Assembly: GCA_039972875.1 (NCBI GenBank)
Contig: JBDWMA010000010.1
Span: 124,001-188,000, forward strand
Origin: Pseudoruegeria sp039972875
GTDB taxonomy: Bacteria > Pseudomonadota > Alphaproteobacteria > Rhodobacterales > Rhodobacteraceae
Direction of reading: 5' to 3'
DNA length: 64,000 nt
Shown: one piece after another, positions 16,047 through 23,228 of the stretch
Numbering within the stretch: the stretch's first letter is position 1
How the letters are laid out: each line of letters starts with the position of its first letter
Made by a program: the position numbers and the translations under genes
Notes under the pieces: model-generated
Database searches by the model: none
What the model was told of the DNA's origin: nothing
The model's input: the letters and a program-made list of their open reading frames with translations, nothing else

Positions 16047-17672
16047 TCAATCCTTCCCACAGGCTTTTTGCAATGCTGCACGTAGGCTGGCGTCATCAAA
16101 AGAGGGCCAGCGTGCGGCGACGTGTTGATCTGGTCGAATGAGGTAGACAGCTTTTTTCGCATCTCCGAGATACCGTTGGGCCAACGCACCGGTTGGATCA
16201 TCCGAGGTCGATACATGGACGGTACGCGCCTGAATGCCGTCCACCTCGATGGTATCAGGTGCATCGGTATCAATCGCGAGCACAACAAAGTCATTGCCAA
16301 GATGGTCGAGCAAGAAACCGTCCCCGACAGGTGCGTCTTTGCAGGTGCTGCCAACACGAGTTTGCGCAGGAGCCTCAGGAATGGCGTCCGGTCCATTCAG
16401 TGGTGAATCATCATAAACGCAGGGCACAGATAGCCGGCCAGAGTTGACCAATGGGCGTGCAAATTCGTGGTTTTCCGCAAGAGATAAAACCGCATTGCGG
16501 AATGTGTGGCTGGTCTTGGACTTTGGCGTGATAAAGTCGGTTGCACGGGTGGAATTGAGGATGTTTTCATCCGCCCCGAAAATGCGTTCGTAATCATAGG
16601 AGTCTAACAAACTATCTGGTGCCGTCCCGTTGACAACAAGCCCCAGCTTCCAACCCAGATTGTCTACGTCCTGAATGCCGGAATTCGCCCCACGTGCCCC
16701 AAAAGGGGACACCTGATGAGCGCTGTCACCGGCAAAGATTACGCGGTTGTGTCTGAATTTATCCATGCGGCGGCACTGGAACGTATAAATTGACGACCAC
16801 ACCATTTCATATTCGACGTCATCACCTAACATGGCATCAAGGCGGCGGCGAATATTTTCTTCTTTCATTTCTTCCTTGCGATCGACGTCCCATCCAATCT
16901 GGAAATCAACGCGCCACACATCGTCGGGCTGTTTGTGCAGCAAGGTCGATGCGCCGGATTTGAAGTATGGTTCAAACCAGAACCAACGTTCAGTTGGAAA
17001 GCTCTCATTCAACATTTTGATGTCTGCAATCAGGAAGCTGTCTTTGAACACACGCCCATCAAAATCCAGCCCCAACATACCGCGCAAAGGTGAACTTGCC
17101 CCGTCACAGCCCACAACCCAGTCCGCCTCGAGCTTATAAGGGCCATCGGGAGTCTCAATGTCTAAAACAACGTGATCATCGTGGGCCTCAACCGCATCCA
17201 CGCGGTTCCGGCCACGTATTTCAATCGGGGCACCCTTTGCCTGTTCCGCAACGATCTGTTCAAAGATGAATTTTTCGAAATAAGGCTGTTGCAGGTTGAT
17301 AAAGGCCGGCTTGGCATGGCCTTCTTCGGGTAACAGGTTGAATTCAAACACCTGTCGATCATCCTGAAACACTTTACCAACGTTCCAGACGATCCCCTTT
17401 TTTAGCATTGGGTCAGCACAACCGTAGCGGTCCGCTATTTCAAGCGTACGCTTGGCAAAGCAGATAGCCCGACTGCCCATGCCGATACCTTCGTGATCAT
17501 CCAGCACAACAACCGGGACACCTTGACGGCCAAGATCAAGAGCTGTGGCCAGTCCGATTGGGCCCCCTCCGACAACGACAACGGGGTGTCGTACTGGCGC
17601 ATCGGCGTCTTGATCCGCGCTTCGTAAATAAGGATAGAGCTTGAATGCGAGCGTGTATCTATCTTGTAACAT
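16047..17672 (-). CDS. FAD-dependent aromatic hydroxylase (PheA/TfdB/MhpA family), probable homogentisate-forming
   Basis: A 541-residue class A flavoprotein monooxygenase. It has the dinucleotide motif VVVVGGGPIGLATALDLG (residues 31-48), the DG motif WVVGCDGASSPLRG (about 185-198) and the GD motif VIFAGDSAHQVSPFGARGAN (about 318-337). A C-terminal thioredoxin-like lobe ends in YLIRPDQHVAARWPSFD. These enzymes hydroxylate phenolic rings with NAD(P)H and O2. The gene sits between hmgA-fahA-MBL and a TRAP transporter. The likely reaction is formation of homogentisate from a hydroxyphenylacetate (4-hydroxyphenylacetate 1-hydroxylase or 3-hydroxyphenylacetate 6-hydroxylase type). The family is certain; the substrate is inferred. 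A paralogue lies at 23228-24841. Confidence 0.88.
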   Translation of the reverse strand: MLQDRYTLAFKLYPYLRSADQDADAPVRHPVVVVGGGPIGLATALDLGRQGVPVVVLDDHEGIGMGSRAICFAKRTLEIADRYGCADPMLKKGIVWNVGKVFQDDRQVFEFNLLPEEGHAKPAFINLQQPYFEKFIFEQIVAEQAKGAPIEIRGRNRVDAVEAHDDHVVLDIETPDGPYKLEADWVVGCDGASSPLRGMLGLDFDGRVFKDSFLIADIKMLNESFPTERWFWFEPYFKSGASTLLHKQPDDVWRVDFQIGWDVDRKEEMKEENIRRRLDAMLGDDVEYEMVWSSIYTFQCRRMDKFRHNRVIFAGDSAHQVSPFGARGANSGIQDVDNLGWKLGLVVNGTAPDSLLDSYDYERIFGADENILNSTRATDFITPKSKTSHTFRNAVLSLAENHEFARPLVNSGRLSVPCVYDDSPLNGPDAIPEAPAQTRVGSTCKDAPVGDGFLLDHLGNDFVVLAIDTDAPDTIEVDGIQARTVHVSTSDDPTGALAQRYLGDAKKAVYLIRPDQHVAARWPSFDDASLRAALQKACGKD

Positions 17673-17713
17673 GTGATCCCCTGTTGATTAGAATGTCGGA
17701 CGTCCTGTGAAAA

Positions 17714-18664
17714 TTAGCCCTGAAGCTGTTCCCACATGTCTAGGTCGCGCTTGTCCGTCCAGATGCGCGGTGTATTGATGCCCCGGGCCTCGTCGTAAGC
17801 GCGGGCCACATTGAACGGCAGGCAGTGTTCATAAATTGCATAGTCCGCAAACTTTGGATCACAGGCGGCACGGACTTCATCCCATGCGTCTTTCAATGAC
17901 CCACCTCTTGCGGCGACGCGTGCCGCTGGATTGTAAGTGCTGTTGACGAAATCGCGGGTGCTTTCGATGGCGCTTGTCACGGCGTCTTTGCCAATGAGCG
18001 CTGCCCCACGACCCGGAGCCACAGCATCCACATCATAAGCTAAAATATTGTCGAGAGTCTGACCCCAGTCGCCGAAATGGCCGTCACCACAGTAGCAGGC
18101 AGAGTGGTCCTCGACGATATCACCTGTAAACATGACATTCTGGTCAGGCACATGAATGATGGCGTCTCCGGCGGTGTGCGCACGTCCAATGTGTTTAATA
18201 TCAACGCGACGGTTGCCCAGATAGACTGTCATGCTGTCAGAAAACGTGGTGGTTGGCCAAGTCAGCCCTGGAATGCTTTCATGGCCTTCAAACAGGCGCG
18301 GGAAACGCTGAAATTCACTGTCCCAGTCTTCTTGCCCGCGTTCTACGACCATTGCACGGGCGGCGTCGGACATAATGATTTGTTCCGCGCCAAAAGCAGA
18401 TGCCCCTAGAACTCGCACAGCATGGTAGTGGGTCAAAACGACGTGGCTGATCGGCTTATCGGTCACGCTGCGGACGCGTTCGATGACCTTTTCAGCCAAC
18501 CGCGGGGTGGCTTGTGCCTCAACGATCATCACAGAGTCATCGCCAATGATAACGCCGGAATTTGGATCGCCTTCGGCGGTGAAGGCATAAAGTCCTTCCC
18601 CCACTTCGTCGAAAGTAATTTTCTTTTCAGTCATGTCGCCTTGTGATGCGAATGCTTTTGCCAT
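17714..18664 (-). CDS. MBL-fold metallo-hydrolase with incomplete metal motif
   Basis: A 316-residue metallo-beta-lactamase-fold protein. The usual HxHxDH motif reads THYHAVRVLGAS (about residues 78-89): the first two His remain, while Asp-His is replaced by Val-Arg. Downstream metal-ligand regions are present: IKHIGRAHTAGDAIIHVPDQ (His about 162) and VMFTGDIVED (Asp about 181). The second metal site may thus be lost or altered. It lies in the hmgA operon between fahA and the monooxygenase, where it could hydrolyse a thioester, lactone or maleylacetoacetate-type intermediate. No maleylacetoacetate isomerase is encoded nearby. Function is not known. Confidence 0.8.
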   Translation of the reverse strand: MAKAFASQGDMTEKKITFDEVGEGLYAFTAEGDPNSGVIIGDDSVMIVEAQATPRLAEKVIERVRSVTDKPISHVVLTHYHAVRVLGASAFGAEQIIMSDAARAMVVERGQEDWDSEFQRFPRLFEGHESIPGLTWPTTTFSDSMTVYLGNRRVDIKHIGRAHTAGDAIIHVPDQNVMFTGDIVEDHSACYCGDGHFGDWGQTLDNILAYDVDAVAPGRGAALIGKDAVTSAIESTRDFVNSTYNPAARVAARGGSLKDAWDEVRAACDPKFADYAIYEHCLPFNVARAYDEARGINTPRIWTDKRDLDMWEQLQG

Positions 18665-18694
18665 GGAATGTTCCTTTGAAAGAAATGGGTCGCT

Positions 18695-19951
18695 TTAGCG
18701 CGCGTATGGGCTTTCAAGTGCGGGAAGAAGGGTGCCGGTGCAGGGGCCAAAACCAACGGTGAAGCCATCCCCCTTGGCGTTCCCGGAGAGTGCCAGCGTA
18801 TCTCCGTCTTCGATAAAGCTGCGGGTCTCTCCACTGTCGAGGGTGAATGGTTCCTTGCCCCCCCAGCTGAGTTCCAGAAGCGATCCACGTTGATGCTTTT
18901 GCGGGCCGGAGATTGTTCCAGAGCCAAGCAAGTCGCCGACGTTCATTGGGCTACCTGCACTGGTATGATGTGCCAATTGTTGCGCGGCTGAATAATACAT
19001 CTGCGCATAATTGGTTTGTGCGATTGTGCTGGTTTGACCGTTGCTTGGTGTCAGGGTGACGTCCAGCGCGATATCATACAACATCGGACCACAATCTTTG
19101 ATGTGATCCAACAACTCAAATTCACGCGTCGGTGTGTCACTGCGGAAGGGCTCTAAAGCGGCGGCGGTGACAATCCAGGGGCTGATCGTCGTGGCGGTGG
19201 ACTTTGCTTGAAACGGCCCAAGCGGCTGATATTCCCAAGCCTGAATGTCCCGTGCAGACCAGTCGTTCAGCAACACATAGCCAAAGATATTTTCATAGGC
19301 TTCCTGCACAGTGATTGGCCCGTTGCTGGCTGTTCCGACGATGGCACCCATCTCTAGCTCGATGTCAAAACGTGCGGATGGAGCAAAGCGCGGTAGATCG
19401 TCAGTGGGCCCTTTGAGTTGGCCCCAAGGGCGGCGGACTTCACTGCCCGAGACAACAACAGATGACGCGCGGCCATTGTAACCGATTGGAATATGCAGCC
19501 AATTGGGGGGCAATGCATTTGCAGGGTCCCTGAACATACTGCCAACATTCACAGCGTGATGTCGCCCCGCATAAAAATCGGTGTATTCAGCGACTTTGAT
19601 TGGCATATGCAGTTGCGCGTCATCGATTGCAACAAGGTGCGGTTCCAGCTGATCTTGGACCTCTGATCCTTGGGCTAACATGTCGGTCAACGTGGCGCGT
19701 AATTGGGACCAGACATCCCGTCCAAGCGCCATAAAACCATTCCACGAAGACTGATCAAAAATGGGGTCGCTCGAGACTTTAAGTAGACCTGCGGTTTCAA
19801 CGGCGCGCAGATCAAGGATCATATCGCCGATGGCGACACCGCATCGCGGATCACTGTCACCGGTCGAAAAAATGCCATAAGGAAGGTTGTTAAGTGGGAA
19901 AGGATGATCGGCTGAATTTGCCGACGTCACCCATGATGATTTTAGTGTCAT
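18695..19951 (-). CDS. fahA: Fumarylacetoacetase
   Basis: A 418-residue enzyme that cleaves fumarylacetoacetate to fumarate and acetoacetate, the last step of homogentisate degradation. Recognisable segments include DFYAGRHHAVNVGSMFR (active-site His about 124-125), RFDIELEMGAIVG (metal Glu residues), LLNDWSARDIQAWEYQPLGP with its metal Asp, and the C-terminal NVGDLLGSGTISGP. The start at 19951 (MTLKSSWV) follows AAGGA; the longer frame from 19984 lacks a ribosome site. It lies 33 bp downstream of hmgA. Length and motifs match the two-domain FAH of the tyrosine pathway rather than the short FAH-fold hydratases. Confidence 0.95.
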   Translation of the reverse strand: MTLKSSWVTSANSADHPFPLNNLPYGIFSTGDSDPRCGVAIGDMILDLRAVETAGLLKVSSDPIFDQSSWNGFMALGRDVWSQLRATLTDMLAQGSEVQDQLEPHLVAIDDAQLHMPIKVAEYTDFYAGRHHAVNVGSMFRDPANALPPNWLHIPIGYNGRASSVVVSGSEVRRPWGQLKGPTDDLPRFAPSARFDIELEMGAIVGTASNGPITVQEAYENIFGYVLLNDWSARDIQAWEYQPLGPFQAKSTATTISPWIVTAAALEPFRSDTPTREFELLDHIKDCGPMLYDIALDVTLTPSNGQTSTIAQTNYAQMYYSAAQQLAHHTSAGSPMNVGDLLGSGTISGPQKHQRGSLLELSWGGKEPFTLDSGETRSFIEDGDTLALSGNAKGDGFTVGFGPCTGTLLPALESPYAR

Positions 19952-19984
19952 GATTTGATCCTTAGTGGGATGGCGTGGGGTCAA

Positions 19985-21346
19985 TTATTTCTTGCATGGG
20001 GTACCGTCGAATTTCTTTTCGATGTCCGCCCAGCAGTCGATATAATCATCCTGCAATGGGGCTTCGTTTGCTGCGAAGGCTGTTAGATGTTGCGGGAAAC
20101 GGGTCTCGAACATAAACGACATCGTATTGTCGAGCTTTTCCGGACCGAGATTGGCGTTTGACGCATTTTCGAAGGCTTCTTTGTCGGGCCCATGAGGCAG
20201 CATCATGTTGTGCAGGCTAATCCCGCCGGGAACAAACCCTTGCGGCTTGGCATCGTATTGGCCGTAAATGTTGCCCATCATTTCAGACATGATGTTCTTG
20301 TGATACCAAGGCGGACGGAAGGTATCCTCCATCACCATCCAGCGTTCCCGGAAGAGAACAAAATCGATATTCGCTGTCCCCTCTTGGCCTGAAGGGGCCG
20401 TGAGAACCGTGAAAATTGATGGGTCAGGGTGGTCAAACAAAATCGCGCCAACCGGGCAATATGTGCGCAGGTCATATTTCAGAGGCGCATAGTTGCCATG
20501 CCATGCCACGACATCCAGCGGCGAATGATTAATCTTGGTCTGGTGGAATTGGCCGCACCATTTGATTGTCACGGTTGATGGCACTTCACGGTCTTCAAAT
20601 GCGGCGACAGGGGTTTTGAAGTCCCGCGGGTTGGCCATGCAATTTGCACCAATGGGACCGCGTCCGGGCAGTTCAAATTTCTGCCCATAGTTTTCGCAGA
20701 CGAACCCTCGTGCCGGCCCTTCGATCACTTCGACGCGATACAGTAGTCCACGTGGGAGGATCGCAATCTCTTGTGGGGCCAGGTCTATGATCCCAAGCTC
20801 GGTGCAGATGCGCAGCAAGCCTTCTTGTGGCACCACAAGCAACTCGGAATCAGCTGAATAAAAATAGTCGTCGACCATTGAAGCCGTGGCAAGATAGACA
20901 TGGGTTGCCATGCCGACTTGTGTGTTAACATCGCCCGCCGTGGTCATCGTGCGCATACCCGTTACGAACGTTAGTTTCTCATCGGCATGGGGCACCGGAT
21001 CCCAGCGATATTGACCTAAACTGATCACGTCAGGATCAACATTTGGCGCGGTTTTCCAGTACGGGACGTCGATTTTTTCGTATCGGTTGCTGTGTTTTAC
21101 GGACGGTCGGATGCGGTAACACCAAGTGCGTTCATTTTGGTGGCTTGGTGCCGTGAATGCGGTACCGGACAGTTGCTCGCCATAGAGGCCGTAGTTGACC
21201 TTTTGGGGACTGTTCATTCCTTGGGGCAGGGCACCGACGAGGGCTTCAGTTTCAAAGTCATTGCCGAAACCGGGCATATACCCGTCTGTTGTACCACCCC
21301 CATTTGGGGCAATGGTCATAGTCGCGGGTGTAGCGTGTTCGTTCAT
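19985..21346 (-). CDS. hmgA: Homogentisate 1,2-dioxygenase
   Basis: A 453-residue iron(II) ring-cleavage enzyme that opens homogentisate to maleylacetoacetate. Diagnostic stretches are YMPGFGNDFETEA near the N-terminus, QLSGTAFTAPSHQNERTW, FVCENYGQKFELP, SPLDVVAWHGNYAPLKYDL and the metal-binding C-terminal part RPPWYHKNIMSEMMGNIYG and SLHNMMLPHGPD. The start follows AGGAA. It is the first gene of the eight-gene operon. Its promoter (TTGACT, 17 bp, AATACT on the minus strand) has a MarR-type site inside the spacer, so the operon is probably repressed by the divergent MarR until an aromatic inducer appears. Confidence 0.97.
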   Translation of the reverse strand: MNEHATPATMTIAPNGGGTTDGYMPGFGNDFETEALVGALPQGMNSPQKVNYGLYGEQLSGTAFTAPSHQNERTWCYRIRPSVKHSNRYEKIDVPYWKTAPNVDPDVISLGQYRWDPVPHADEKLTFVTGMRTMTTAGDVNTQVGMATHVYLATASMVDDYFYSADSELLVVPQEGLLRICTELGIIDLAPQEIAILPRGLLYRVEVIEGPARGFVCENYGQKFELPGRGPIGANCMANPRDFKTPVAAFEDREVPSTVTIKWCGQFHQTKINHSPLDVVAWHGNYAPLKYDLRTYCPVGAILFDHPDPSIFTVLTAPSGQEGTANIDFVLFRERWMVMEDTFRPPWYHKNIMSEMMGNIYGQYDAKPQGFVPGGISLHNMMLPHGPDKEAFENASNANLGPEKLDNTMSFMFETRFPQHLTAFAANEAPLQDDYIDCWADIEKKFDGTPCKK

Positions 21347-21387
21347 TGTGCGTTCCTAACCTTGCAGCAGATTCTCAACGTTGATTG

Positions 21388-21437
21388 AGTATTCGTTGCA
21401 TTTGCAATGAAGTCAACAATTTTTATTGCATCTGCAA
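21388..21437. promoter_or_regulatory. Divergent hmgA/marR promoter region with two TTGCA-N2-TGCAA operators
   Basis: Sites TTGCATTTGCAA (21396-21407) and TTGCATCTGCAA (21426-21437) are two near-perfect palindromes whose starts are 30 bp apart, about three helical turns. On the minus strand, TTGACT (21411-21416) and AATACT (21388-21393) with a 17-bp spacer form a promoter for hmgA. The first site fills that spacer. The second overlaps a plausible rightward promoter (TTGCAT, 18 bp, CATAAT) for the marR gene. A third copy stands before the VOC gene. They are probably the operators of one or both MarR proteins. Confidence 0.72.
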
Positions 21438-21479
21438 CGAAGCCGAGGGCATAATGGGTCCGACTAAGAAGGAATTACG

Positions 21480-21920
21480 ATGTCTGTGAAAGTCCCAGAG
21501 TTTGATTTAGAAGGCTATCTTCCGTACCGGTTGACGGTAATTGCGGGACAGCTGAGTGCTGACCTTGCCAAGCACTATAAAAGTGAGTTTGGGATATCGA
21601 TGCCAGAGTGGCGTGTCCTCTTGAATGTCGGATACACAAAGGGCTTATCCATTCGAGATATCGAAAAACGTGTCAATCTTGAGAAATCCAAAGTGAGCAG
21701 AGCCGCGTCCAAACTAGAGGCGAAGGGCTACCTGACCAAAATTACGGATGATCAGGACAGACGGTTATTGAAACTCACCGTAACCAAAGAAGGGGCCAAG
21801 CTTCTCGAGCGGCTCATTCCTTTCGCGCAAGAGTTTCAAGATAAACTCGACAAGAGGCTTGGAGACAAAATCGACGAATTGCATGGTGCGTTGGATCTGT
21901 TGATGGCCACCGAAGAGTGA
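21480..21920 (+). CDS. MarR-family transcriptional regulator, divergent from hmgA
   Basis: A 146-residue winged-helix regulator. The DNA-binding part spans about residues 35-105 (MPEWRVLLNVGYTKGLSIRD, VNLEKSKVSRAASKLEAKGYLTK, wing DDQDRRLLKLTVTKEG). It sits divergently to the hmgA operon with palindromic operators between them, the usual arrangement for a repressor of aromatic degradation that is released by the substrate or an intermediate. A second MarR of equal length at 22105-22548 is clearly related (both open with a Y-F/L-P-Y-x-L-like segment and EWRLxLxx helices). Which one governs which promoter is open. Confidence 0.9.
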   Translation: MSVKVPEFDLEGYLPYRLTVIAGQLSADLAKHYKSEFGISMPEWRVLLNVGYTKGLSIRDIEKRVNLEKSKVSRAASKLEAKGYLTKITDDQDRRLLKLTVTKEGAKLLERLIPFAQEFQDKLDKRLGDKIDELHGALDLLMATEE

Positions 21921-22104
21921 TAAAACTCAATGATGAAGGGCGTCATCCCCAAGGCGCCGCAGGGGTATATTCCCCGCTGCTGGAAAGCATACCTCGGCCA
22001 TTTTTGTGGGATTTAGTGCGTACCAAAAAGGGGTATGGTTCTGGTCTTTATGAACATCTGCACGGATCGATCACCGTAAAAATGGGAGATGACAGGAGGG
22101 CAGG

Positions 22105-22548
22105 TTAAGCTTGCTCGCTGGAATGGAGGGAAATAGCGCGTTTTAAAGCGGCTAATCCTCGATCAAGATCGTTTCGCTCGGAGGTGCTCATATGAGCAAG
22201 AACGCTCTGAGCCTGTAATTCAACTTTGGGAAAAAGTTCAGCGAAAAGTTTTACACCGGCATCTGTACAGGAATAGACCCGCAATCGCTTATCGGTTTCA
22301 GAGATTGATCTTGTGATGAGGTTTTTGTCGTCGAGTTTTTTAGCAGCTCTGCTGACCTGCACCTTGTCCAAAGTTGTCCGTTGCGACAACTCGAGGGAGG
22401 TCAGCGACTTGGCATCCGCCAAGAGTAAAAATAAACGCCATTCTTCCCGTGAAAGGCCATAGCTGCGCCCATAGACGTCAACTAACTTTTGGGAAAACGC
22501 CTCAGCCGTCGACGCCAACTGATATGGAAAATAGGTATCTAGGTTCAT
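22105..22548 (-). CDS. MarR-family transcriptional regulator, divergent from the VOC-monooxygenase operon
   Basis: A 147-residue winged-helix regulator (LSREEWRLFLLLADAKSLTS, TTLDKVQVSRAAKKLDDKNL, wing ETDKRLRVYSCTDAG). It converges on the first MarR gene (184-bp gap with no gene) and diverges from the second aromatic operon. The promoter between carries an FNR-type box and one copy of the TTGCA-type palindrome. It is probably a local repressor responding to an aromatic acid. The two MarR genes look like an old duplication that accompanied duplication of the monooxygenase-DUF2783 pair. Confidence 0.9.
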   Translation of the reverse strand: MNLDTYFPYQLASTAEAFSQKLVDVYGRSYGLSREEWRLFLLLADAKSLTSLELSQRTTLDKVQVSRAAKKLDDKNLITRSISETDKRLRVYSCTDAGVKLFAELFPKVELQAQSVLAHMSTSERNDLDRGLAALKRAISLHSSEQA

Positions 22549-22595
22549 CTTCGGGGCTCCTGAAGGCAGAAGTAGACCATTTCATATGCAACGAG

Positions 22596-22650
22596 TTTGA
22601 TCTAGATCAAATACGGGCTGCTCTGTCGGGTTTAATTGTTGCAAATGCAA
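22596..22650 (+). promoter_or_regulatory. Promoter of the VOC operon: perfect FNR/AadR-type box plus MarR-type operator
   Basis: TTTGATCTAGATCAAA (22596-22611) is a perfect 16-bp palindrome containing the exact FNR consensus TTGAT-N4-ATCAA. A -10-like TTTAAT follows at 22631-22636, which places the box near -41.5 relative to the inferred start. That is the class II activator position. Directly downstream, TTGCAAATGCAA (22639-22650) matches the sites before hmgA. This suggests activation by an FNR/AadR-like protein combined with repression by MarR (inference). Confidence 0.68.
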
Positions 22651-22670
22651 TGATTCTGGAGGAGATCAAA

Positions 22671-23228
22671 ATGAATTCACAAAACCTTAAGCTCGAAAAG
22701 ATCCATCACGTCGCCTACCGCTGCAAGGACGCCAAAGAGACTGTGGAGTTCTACACAAAGATGCTGAATATGGATTTTGTTCTCGCGATTGCAGAAGATA
22801 AGGTGCCGTCGACGCATGAACCAGATCCCTACATGCATCTGTTTTTAGATGCCGGAAATGGAAATGTTCTGGCCTTCTTTGAATTGCCTACAAAGCCAGA
22901 AATGGGCCGAGATCCAAACACGCCAATCTGGGTTCAGCATATCGCATTCAAAGTCAAAGACCGCGAAACATTGATTGGTTTCAAAGCGCATCTGGAAGCA
23001 GAAGGCGTGGAAGTTCTTGGAGTTACGGATCATTCTATTTTCCATTCGATTTATTTTTGGGACCCAAATGGCCACCGTGTAGAGCTCGCATGCCCAGACC
23101 CCAAAGAAGAAGAAATGATCGCGCGGCTTGATGCCGTAAAGTGGGATATGCTGGAAGAGTGGTCCCGCACCAAAAAAGCGCCTCAGCACGCGGATTGGTT
23201 GCATGCAAAAGAGTTGGGGAAAGGGTAA
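22671..23228 (+). CDS. VOC-family (glyoxalase/dioxygenase fold) protein
   Basis: A 185-residue vicinal-oxygen-chelate protein. The two beta-alpha-beta-beta-beta units carry the metal ligands: His in KIHHVAYRC (about residue 11), His in WVQHIAFKVKD (about 86) and Glu in GHRVELACP (about 139). The start at 22671 follows a strong GGAGGAG; the frame opens far upstream but only through the regulator and promoter. Its stop overlaps the start of the FAD monooxygenase (TAATG). It could be an extradiol dioxygenase, a glyoxalase or an isomerase for the product of that monooxygenase. The single-domain size is small for a typical ring-cleavage dioxygenase. Confidence 0.85.
   Translation: MNSQNLKLEKIHHVAYRCKDAKETVEFYTKMLNMDFVLAIAEDKVPSTHEPDPYMHLFLDAGNGNVLAFFELPTKPEMGRDPNTPIWVQHIAFKVKDRETLIGFKAHLEAEGVEVLGVTDHSIFHSIYFWDPNGHRVELACPDPKEEEMIARLDAVKWDMLEEWSRTKKAPQHADWLHAKELGKG

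Noticed and set aside
21917..22108. 63-codon frame between the two MarR genes
   Set aside because: No ribosome site or family resemblance; it lies in the convergent gap between two regulators.
22374..22670. N-terminal extension of the VOC protein
   Set aside because: The extension runs through the MarR gene and promoter; the ATG at 22671 has a strong GGAGGAG and fits the VOC family length.
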